Shown piece after piece: positions 44,653 through 50,996 of a stretch of DNA of 50,996 bases. Source of the stretch: Desulfovibrio sp. A2. GTDB lineage: Bacteria; Desulfobacterota; Desulfovibrionia; Desulfovibrionales; Desulfovibrionaceae. Each line of letters starts with the position of its first letter. Positions within the stretch are counted from its first letter, which is position 1. The translations under genes and the position numbers were made by a program. The notes beneath the pieces are model-generated. The model was not told the origin of the DNA. It ran no database searches and saw only the letters and a list, made by a program, of their open reading frames with translations. The DNA lies in the NCBI RefSeq assembly GCF_000226255.1, contig NZ_AGFG01000027.1, forward strand, positions 1-50,996, written 5' to 3'.

Positions 44653-46647
44653 CTAAATCAGCGACTCGAGGGCTTCAATGACCTTCCCGGTGGTAATCCC
44701 AAAGTACTCGAACAGCACCTTGCCGGGGGCGGATTCGCCAAAGCCGGTCATGCCCACGGCCTTGCCGTCCAGGCCCAGATACTTCCACCAGCCATCCACG
44801 GCGGCGGCTTCCACGGCCACACGCGCGCGCACGGAGGAAGGCAGCACCGATTCGCGGTACGCGGCGTCCTGCCTGTCGAAGGTGGTGGAGCACGGCATGG
44901 ACACCACGCGCACCTTGCGTCCCTTGGCGGCCAGCGCATCGGCGGCGGCCAGGGCCAGCTGCACTTCGGAGCCGGTGGCCATGACGATGGCTTCCGGCGT
45001 GCCCGCGCAGTCGCGCAGCACGTAGCCGCCGCGCGCGATGTCGGCGCGCTGGGCCTCGGTGCGTTCCACGAAGGGCACGTCCTGCCGGGTCAGCGAGATG
45101 CAGGTGGGGCCGGTGGCGCATTCGGCGGCGGCCTTCCACGCGGCCAGAGTCTCCACGGTGTCGCAGGGACGCCACACCTGCACGTTGGGGGTCAGGCGCA
45201 GCCCGGCCAGTTGTTCCACCGGCTGGTGGGTGGGACCGTCCTCGCCCACGCCGATGGAGTCGTGCGTGAGCACCCAGACCACCCGCGCGCCCATGAGCGC
45301 GGAAAGGCGGATGGCGTTCTTGGCGTAGTCGGAGAAGATGAGGAAGGTGCCTGCGTAGGGCAGGAACCCGCCATGCAGGGCCATGCCGTTCATGATGGCG
45401 CCCATGGCGAATTCGCGCACGCCGTAGGAGATATAGTCGCCGGACCAGTCACCGGGGGTGACCAGCTTGGAATTCTTGTGCCAGGTGCCTACCGAGCCGG
45501 TAAGGTCGGCCGAGCCGCCGATCATTTCGGGCAGCAGCGGGGCCACCGCGTTCAGGGCGTTGCGCGAGGCGATGCGGGTGGCCAGCGTCTCCCTGGCCCC
45601 GTCGGTGGCGGCCAGCGCGGCGGCCATGCCCGCCTGCCAGTCGGCGGGCAGCTCGCCCGCCATGCGGCGTACGAACTCGGCGGCCAGTTCGGGATGGGCG
45701 GCGCGGTAGCGGGCGAACAGGTCGTTCCACGCGGCTTCGGCGGCCGCTCCGCGCGGGCGGGCGTCCCACCCGGCGTAGATGTCGGCGGGCACCTCGAAGG
45801 GCGGGTGCGGCCAGTTCATGGCCTCGCGCGCGGCGGCGATTTCGGCCGCGCCCAGGGGCGAGCCGTGGCAGTTGTGGCTGCCCGCCTTGTTGGGCGCGCC
45901 GCAGCCGATGCGGGTCTTGCAGCAGATCAGGCTGGGCTTGCCGGGCACGCCGTGGGCCAGCTTGACGGCGGCGGCGATGGCCTCGCCATCGTGGCCGTCC
46001 ACGTCGCGCACCACATGCCAGCCGTAGGCCTCGAAGCGGGCCGGGGTGTCGTCCGCGAACCAGCCGGAGATGTCGCCGTCGATGGAAATGCCGTTGTCGT
46101 CATAGAAGGCCGTCAGCTTGCCGAGGCCCAGGGTGCCCGCCAGCGAGCACGCCTCGTGCGAGATGCCTTCCATCATGCAGCCGTCGCCCAGGAACACGTA
46201 GGTGGCGTGGTCCACCACATCGAAGCCGGGGCGGTTGAAGCGCTGGGCCATCAGCCGTTCGGCCATGGCCATGCCCACGCCGGTGGCGATGCCCTGCCCC
46301 AGCGGACCGGTGGTGGTCTCCACGCCGGGGGTGATGCCGTACTCGGGGTGGCCGGGGGTCTTGGAGTGCAGCTGCCGGAAGTTGCGGATGTCGTCCATGC
46401 TCACGTCGTAGCCGGAAAGATGCAGCAGCGCGTAGATGAGCATGGAGCCGTGCCCGTTGGAAAGCACGAAGCGGTCGCGGTCGGCCCATTTGGGGTTGGC
46501 GGGGTTGTGCTTCAGGCAATCGTTCCAGAGCACTTCGGCGATGTCCGCCATGCCCATGGGCGCGCCCGGGTGCCCGGACTTGGCCTTTTCCACGGCGTCC
46601 ATGCTGAGCACGCGGATGGCGTTGGCGAGTTCCTTGCGAGACGGCAT
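44653..46647 (-). CDS. tkt: Transketolase
   Basis: A 664-aa thiamine-diphosphate enzyme moving two-carbon units in the pentose phosphate pathway. The first domain has [36 protein letters not shown] and the cofactor motif [13 protein letters not shown]. The middle domain has [19 protein letters not shown] and [21 protein letters not shown], and the C-terminal domain ends [17 protein letters not shown] 46647 has GGAGG seven bases ahead. It lies downstream of rpe on the same strand, which fits a shared pathway, with a 285-base gap lacking a clear terminator. Confidence 0.97.
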   Translation of the reverse strand: MPSRKELANAIRVLSMDAVEKAKSGHPGAPMGMADIAEVLWNDCLKHNPANPKWADRDRFVLSNGHGSMLIYALLHLSGYDVSMDDIRNFRQLHSKTPGHPEYGITPGVETTTGPLGQGIATGVGMAMAERLMAQRFNRPGFDVVDHATYVFLGDGCMMEGISHEACSLAGTLGLGKLTAFYDDNGISIDGDISGWFADDTPARFEAYGWHVVRDVDGHDGEAIAAAVKLAHGVPGKPSLICCKTRIGCGAPNKAGSHNCHGSPLGAAEIAAAREAMNWPHPPFEVPADIYAGWDARPRGAAAEAAWNDLFARYRAAHPELAAEFVRRMAGELPADWQAGMAAALAATDGARETLATRIASRNALNAVAPLLPEMIGGSADLTGSVGTWHKNSKLVTPGDWSGDYISYGVREFAMGAIMNGMALHGGFLPYAGTFLIFSDYAKNAIRLSALMGARVVWVLTHDSIGVGEDGPTHQPVEQLAGLRLTPNVQVWRPCDTVETLAAWKAAAECATGPTCISLTRQDVPFVERTEAQRADIARGGYVLRDCAGTPEAIVMATGSEVQLALAAADALAAKGRKVRVVSMPCSTTFDRQDAAYRESVLPSSVRARVAVEAAAVDGWWKYLGLDGKAVGMTGFGESAPGKVLFEYFGITTGKVIEALESLI

Positions 46648-46932
46648 TGCAACCTCCAGCGGGGTTCGATGCGACGGCGGGCGGGCGCCCGGCGCCGTTG
46701 GCGATTCAGCGGTAGGCGCGGGTGCGCCGGAAATCAGCACCGGACGCGCGATGCGTCGGTTGGCAGCGGCATGCGTGAGCGACCTGCACCGCACACGCGA
46801 GGCGTGGGCACTGCCTTGCGGCGGCGCCCACACCCGACTAGTCCGTTCCGCGCCTTCTGGCAACGGGAAAATGGGCACAACGCGAAGGCTCGGGCAGCAT
46901 CGCCCCGCAGTCGAAGCCCGCGCAGCCGACGC

Positions 46933-47595
46933 CTAGCGGCCTGCCTGTGCGGCAGCGGCCTCGAACGCCTTCAGGCGTTCGGCATACGGCGGAAACTTGA
47001 AGAACGCCGAACCGGAAACCAGCACGTCCGCCCCGCTGCGCACCAGTTGCTCAGTATTGGACGGGTCCACCCCGCCATCCACCTGGATGAGCGTGGACAG
47101 GCCGCGCGCGTCGATCATGGCGCGCAGGTCGCTGATCTTGCGATAGCTGGCGGGCAGGAAGGATTGGCCGCCGAAACCGGGGTTGACGGTCATGATCAGC
47201 ACCATGTCCGAGTCGTCCAGCACGTAGTCCAGCACGGAAAGCGGGGTGTGCGGGTTCAGCGCCACGCCCGACTTGACGCCCAGGCGGCGGATTTCGGCCA
47301 GGGCGCGCTGCACGTGGGGGGTGGCCTCCGCATGGACCACCAGCATGTCCGCCCCGGCGTCCACGAATTCGTGCAGGTAGCGTTCCGGGCGTTCCACCAT
47401 CAGGTGCACGTCGAAGAACAGGCGGCTCTGCTTGCGCAGGTGGCCGATGACCGGCTGGCCGTAGGTGATGTTGGGCACGAAGGTGCCGTCCATGACGTCC
47501 CAGTGCACCCAGGACAGCCCGGCGGCTTCGAGCGCGGCCAGTTCATCGGCCAGGCGGCCGAAGTCGGAAGACAGCAGCGAGGGGGAAAGGATCAT
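46933..47595 (-). CDS. rpe: Ribulose-phosphate 3-epimerase
   Basis: A 220-aa TIM-barrel enzyme interconverting ribulose 5-phosphate and xylulose 5-phosphate. The family landmarks are SPSLLSSDFGRL at the N-terminus, HWDVMDGTFVPNITYG, FDVHLMVERPERYL, MTVNPGFGGQSFLPASYRKI and QVDGGVDPSN. Length is normal. It precedes tkt, so both pentose-phosphate enzymes are together. Its ATG 47595 lacks a strong ribosome site. Confidence 0.97.
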   Translation of the reverse strand: MILSPSLLSSDFGRLADELAALEAAGLSWVHWDVMDGTFVPNITYGQPVIGHLRKQSRLFFDVHLMVERPERYLHEFVDAGADMLVVHAEATPHVQRALAEIRRLGVKSGVALNPHTPLSVLDYVLDDSDMVLIMTVNPGFGGQSFLPASYRKISDLRAMIDARGLSTLIQVDGGVDPSNTEQLVRSGADVLVSGSAFFKFPPYAERLKAFEAAAAQAGR

Positions 47596-47700
47596 GCAAT
47601 GCTCGTGGCGCGGATGCGCGGTTGCGGGAATCGGGCCGGTCCTTGTTCCCGCGCGGGGCGCGGGGGGAACGGCGAAAAATCCGGTGTGGCGGCGCGACGG

Positions 47701-47760
47701 GGGCCAGACAGGGCCAGACAGGTGCAGTCAGGCCGGGTCAGGCTGGATCAGGCCGCGCCA
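47701..47760. repeat. Phased decamer repeat overlapping the end of the MerR-type gene
   Basis: Six ten-base units (GGGCCAGACA twice, then GGTGCAGTCA, GGCCGGGTCA, GGCTGGATCA, GGCCGCGCCA) run in exact 10-bp phase. The stop codon of the minus-strand regulator (47748-47750) lies within it. A related array is at 36161-36200. Confidence 0.65.
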
Positions 47761-48362
47761 GTCAGCAGGCGGCGCAGGGCCTCCAGTTCCGCGATGATCT
47801 CGCGCACCGTGCCGGGCGGGGCGGCATCAGCGGATCGGACCGTGCGCGGCGCGGCGTCCCCGCCGTGGGCCTGGCCGCTGTTCACCGCCGCGCCCTCGTC
47901 GGGCAGCAGCAGACCGTGCAGATACTGGTCCCACGCCTGCATGCGGGCAGCGGGACGCACCGACGCGGGGGCCGCATGGCGCGTTTCGTCGTCGAATCCG
48001 GCGTCTGCCTGCTGGTCGCCACCAACATCATCAGCGTCGGGCAACTCGGGCATGTCGGGGGCATCGGGGCCGAAATCCCGCAGTTCCGCGAGTCCGGGCG
48101 CGGCATCCGCCAGGCCGGGGCCGGCGGCGACCCCGCGTTCGGCCAGCATGCGGCGCGCCCCCTCTATGGTCAGGCCGCGCTCGTGCAGCAGAAACCGGAT
48201 ACGGCGCAACAGGGCAAGGTCCGCCTCCGTGTAGAGGCGCTGCCCCTTCTCGGTGCGCAACGGGTCCAACTGGGGAAACTCCGTTTCCCAGAACCTGAGG
48301 ACATAGGTCTTCAGGTTCAGCAGCGACGCCGCCTCGCCTATCCGGTACGTCCGCTCCGCCAT
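47748..48362 (-). CDS. MerR-family transcriptional regulator
   Basis: A 204-aa regulator. The N-terminal ~75 residues form the MerR winged helix (RIGEAASLLNLKTYVLRFWETEFPQLDP, then GQRLYTEADLALLRRIRFLLHERGLTIEGAR in parts). The region after it is a long acidic, low-complexity linker, and the last ~30 residues form a Leu-rich helix (REIIAELEALRRLL) probably for dimerisation. No Cys sites for metal sensing are seen. It follows pheT by 69 bases, an arrangement I know from other deltaproteobacteria. The ligand and targets are unknown. Confidence 0.88.
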   Translation of the reverse strand: MAERTYRIGEAASLLNLKTYVLRFWETEFPQLDPLRTEKGQRLYTEADLALLRRIRFLLHERGLTIEGARRMLAERGVAAGPGLADAAPGLAELRDFGPDAPDMPELPDADDVGGDQQADAGFDDETRHAAPASVRPAARMQAWDQYLHGLLLPDEGAAVNSGQAHGGDAAPRTVRSADAAPPGTVREIIAELEALRRLLTGAA

Positions 48363-48431
48363 GCCGTCTCCCGTTTCACTGTCCGTGCGCCCGCACGGGC
48401 CGCGCGGGCACGCGGCGCATCCGCTCCGGAC

Positions 48432-50840
48432 TTAGATCCGCACGGACAGCGCCTGCACCACGGAACTTGCCACTTTCTCGCGTTCCTTGTCCACTTCGGC
48501 GTCCTTCAGGGTGCGCCCGGCGTGGCGGAAGGTCATGCGGAAGGTCAGGTTGCGCTCCTCGCGGTCTTCGGGGGCGAAGACATCAATGAGTTCAACGCCC
48601 TCCAGCAGCGGCAGCTTCATGGCGCGCACATGGTCCAGCACCGCCCCCGCCTGCAGCGAGGCCGGGGCGATGACGGTGATGTCGCGGCGCACCGGGGGGT
48701 ACACGGGCAGCGCGGCAAAGCGCACCGCCACCGCGTCGTGCAGCTGGCGCGCGGCGTCAAGATCGATGTCCGCCAGCCACACGTCCTTGCGGGCGTGGTA
48801 GGCGTCGGCGAGGTCGGGCTTCACCCGGCCCATGACGCCAAGCTGCCTGCCCGCCACCGTCACGGCCACGCACGGGGCCAGGAAGGGGTGCGCGCCCTCG
48901 GCCATCTCGCAGCGCGGCGCGGGCAGGTGCAGGAAGGCGGCGAAGTGCTCCACCACGCCCTTCAGGTCCAGGTAGTCGGCGTCGGCTTCCGGGTTGGGCC
49001 ACGCGCCGTCGTGGCGCGCGCCGTACATCAGGATGCCCATGCGCCCCCGTTCGCAGGCGGTGGTTTCCGACGTTTCGTCCGCCGTGAAGATGCGCGCCAG
49101 CTCGAACAGCCGCAGGCCCGCGTTGCCCTGCGCGATGTTGTGACGCAGGTTGTTCAGCAGGCCGGGGGCCAGCGCCGTGCGCAGCACGTTCTGGTCCTCC
49201 GAGAGCGGGTTCATGATCGGGATGCGGCCTTCGGCGGGCAGGCCCAGATGATCCAGGTCCTTCTGGCCCACGAAGCTGTAGTTGATGGCCTCGTTGAGGC
49301 CAAGGCCGCGGCCCCAGCCCTTGATGCGCCGCCAGAAATCGTATTCCGACTCAGGCGCGCCCGCCTGGTCCAGGGGGCGCATGACCTTGGGCAGCACCGG
49401 CGGGATGGCGTCCAGCCCGTACACGCGGCCCACTTCCTCGATCAGGTCGGCCTCGCGTTCGAAGTCCAGGCGGTGGCTGGGGGCGGAAACCTTCCAGTCG
49501 GCGGCGTCGGTATTGTCCAGCACGCAGCCGAGGCTGGTCAGGGTGTCGGCGCAGAACCCGTCGCCGATGGTGTCCTCGCCCATGCCCAGCAACATGCGGG
49601 CGCGCGCCGGGCGAAAGCGCAGCGCGGGCGACACCCACGGGCGCGGTTCGGCGCTGCACACGCCGGGGCGCAGCCGCGCGCCGGAAAGTTCGGCCATCAT
49701 CTGCACGGCGCGGTGCAGGGCGAAGAGCGAGCCCGGCTGGTCCAGCCCGCGTTCCATGCGGTACGCGGCCTCGCTGGACAGGCCCAGCCTGCGCGAGGTG
49801 CGGCGGATGGTGCCGGGGCGGAACACGGCGCTTTCCAGCAGCACACGCGTGGTGGCGTCGGAAACTTCGGTGTTGGCCCCGCCCATGACGCCCGCCAGGG
49901 CCACGGGCTTCACCCCGTCGCGGATCAGCAGGTCGCCGGGGGTCAGCACGCGGTCCTGGCCGTCCAGGGTCACGATGCGCTCGCCCGCCACGGCCGGGGA
50001 GACCACGATGCGCCTGCCTTCCAGCAGGTCGAGGTCGAAGGCGTGCAGGGGCTGGCCCAGTTCCATCATCACGTAGTTGGAGGCGTCCACGATGTTGGAG
50101 ATGGGACGCACGCCGATGGCGGTGAGGCGATGGCGGATGCGCGCCGGGCTCTTGCCCACGCGCACGTTCTCCAGGATGCGGCCCTGGTACACCGGGCACA
50201 GCGCCGGGTCGGCGATTTCGATGGCCACCTCGCCAGAGCAGTCCGGGCCGTCCTCCACAAGGTTCAGCCGGGGCAGGGTCAGCGGCAGACCGAAGCCAAG
50301 GGCCACTTCGCGCGCAAGGCCCAGCACCGAGAGGCAGTCGGCGCGGTTGGGCGTGATGGAGATGTCGCACACCTCCATGTCCAGTTGCAGCTCGTCCACC
50401 AGCAGCCTGCCCACCGTGAAGTGCTCGGGCAGGACCATGATGCCTTCATGGTCGTCGCTGAGGCCCAGTTCGCGCTCGGAGCAGATCATGCCGTGCGAGG
50501 GCTGGCCGCGCAGCTTGGCCTTCTTGATGACCATGCCGCCCGGCATGGTGGCGCCCACCAGGGCCACCGGCACCTTCTGCCCGGCCGCCACGTTGGGCGC
50601 GCCGCACACGATGTCCAGCAACTCGCCCTGCCCCGCGTCCACCTTGCACACCGAAAGCTTGTCGGCCTCGGGGTGCTTGGCGCGTTCCACCACGTGGCCC
50701 ACCACGATGGTGCGGATGGCGTCGAACGGGCGGCGGATTTCCTCCAGTTCGAGGCCGAGCATGGTCAGACGGTCGCCGAGCTGTTCGGCGGTGCCTTCGA
50801 AGGGAACGAATTCGCGCAGCCAGGCAAGGGACAGCAGCAT
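48432..50840 (-). CDS. pheT: Phenylalanine--tRNA ligase beta subunit
   Basis: An 802-aa subunit of the tetrameric PheRS. The N-terminal tRNA-binding (EMAP/OB) domain has VVERAKHPEADKLSVCKVDAG near residue 52. The B3/B4 editing region and B5 domain lie in the middle, with NIVDASNYVMMELGQPLHAFD and the DLIEEVGRVYGLDAIPP signature. The catalytic-like domain follows, and the C-terminal FDX-ACB anticodon-binding domain (YPPVRRDITVIAP ... RMTFRHAGRTLKDAEV) ends it. Length is normal. ATG 50840 has GGAGT upstream. pheS is expected just beyond the right edge. Confidence 0.97.
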   Translation of the reverse strand: MLLSLAWLREFVPFEGTAEQLGDRLTMLGLELEEIRRPFDAIRTIVVGHVVERAKHPEADKLSVCKVDAGQGELLDIVCGAPNVAAGQKVPVALVGATMPGGMVIKKAKLRGQPSHGMICSERELGLSDDHEGIMVLPEHFTVGRLLVDELQLDMEVCDISITPNRADCLSVLGLAREVALGFGLPLTLPRLNLVEDGPDCSGEVAIEIADPALCPVYQGRILENVRVGKSPARIRHRLTAIGVRPISNIVDASNYVMMELGQPLHAFDLDLLEGRRIVVSPAVAGERIVTLDGQDRVLTPGDLLIRDGVKPVALAGVMGGANTEVSDATTRVLLESAVFRPGTIRRTSRRLGLSSEAAYRMERGLDQPGSLFALHRAVQMMAELSGARLRPGVCSAEPRPWVSPALRFRPARARMLLGMGEDTIGDGFCADTLTSLGCVLDNTDAADWKVSAPSHRLDFEREADLIEEVGRVYGLDAIPPVLPKVMRPLDQAGAPESEYDFWRRIKGWGRGLGLNEAINYSFVGQKDLDHLGLPAEGRIPIMNPLSEDQNVLRTALAPGLLNNLRHNIAQGNAGLRLFELARIFTADETSETTACERGRMGILMYGARHDGAWPNPEADADYLDLKGVVEHFAAFLHLPAPRCEMAEGAHPFLAPCVAVTVAGRQLGVMGRVKPDLADAYHARKDVWLADIDLDAARQLHDAVAVRFAALPVYPPVRRDITVIAPASLQAGAVLDHVRAMKLPLLEGVELIDVFAPEDREERNLTFRMTFRHAGRTLKDAEVDKEREKVASSVVQALSVRI

Positions 50841-50881
50841 GGGGCTACTCCATGAGAAAGTTTGCGAAGGGCGGAGCCGTC

Positions 50882-50926
50882 AGGCGTTTCTTACGCCTCC
50901 GGCGGGCAGGGGACGCTGTCCCCTGC
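50882..50926. repeat. Two adjacent hairpins between pheT and its upstream neighbour
   Basis: AGGCGT/ACGCCT (50882-50887, 50893-50898) and GCAGGGGAC/GTCCCCTGC (50906-50914, 50918-50926) are both perfect. Double GC hairpins of this kind are, as I recall, a common dispersed intergenic element in Desulfovibrio genomes. The 50927-50996 remainder is G-rich and has no gene. Confidence 0.5.
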
Positions 50927-50996
50927 ACCCCTTTCAGGTGAGCTCCCGACCCGAATGAAACGTTTTTGGAAGGATGGGGTGGGGGGCTCCGGGGGG

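Noticed and set aside
44608..48234. 1208-codon open frame antisense across tkt, rpe and part of the MerR-type gene
   Set aside because: It overlaps three solid genes and their gaps; the translation has no domain and reflects codon bias on the opposite strand.

Overview
The window is a high-GC, gene-dense bacterial chromosome segment carrying 44 supported protein-coding genes and no RNA genes, insertion sequences, prophage or CRISPR array that I can see. Gene content and protein style point to a sulfate-reducing deltaproteobacterium of the Desulfovibrio / Nitratidesulfovibrio group. The pointers are an NfnAB electron-bifurcating transhydrogenase pair, a MucR/Ros-type zinc-finger regulator, a ComFB-like protein, and a division and cell-wall cluster directly beside pyruvate kinase. 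The species assignment is inference; no database search was run.

Region 1-16.4 kb holds small operons and single genes: a TPR protein divergent from a GH57 glycoside hydrolase, an unknown 152-aa protein divergent from nfnAB, then comFB, a PHP phosphoesterase, a twin-ABC ATPase overlapping a TrpF-like protein, a 31-aa membrane microprotein, a membrane polyferredoxin, htpX and a hotdog thioesterase. Two tandem paralogous envelope proteins of unknown function follow on the minus strand.

Region 16.7-33.2 kb is the dcw cluster on the minus strand, transcribed mraZ-rsmH-ftsL-ftsI-murE-mraY-murD-ftsW-murG-murC-murB-ftsQ-ftsA-ftsZ. It starts from a promoter region with a textbook three-repeat MraZ box and ends at a strong terminator. 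It supplies most of the cytoplasmic and lipid-linked steps of peptidoglycan synthesis plus the core divisome. murF, normally between murE and mraY, is absent from its expected place.

Region 33.5-42.3 kb has pyruvate kinase and a variant HD-GYP protein (plus strand), a CBS-pair protein and a YfbR-like HD protein (minus), then rplM-rpsI. These are followed by a shikimate-kinase-like P-loop kinase that has lost shikimate-binding residues, translationally coupled to a Cys-rich YkgJ-like protein, and a lipoprotein. Region 42.3-50.9 kb is again on the minus strand: pheT, a MerR-type regulator, rpe, tkt, pgk and the MucR-type regulator.

The points I would follow first are the missing murF, the non-canonical shikimate-kinase-like protein (candidate homoserine kinase), the TrpF-like protein without its catalytic cysteine, the 31-aa membrane protein with its own promoter, and the hairpins that sit about 40 nt ahead of pgk and of the twin-ABC gene.
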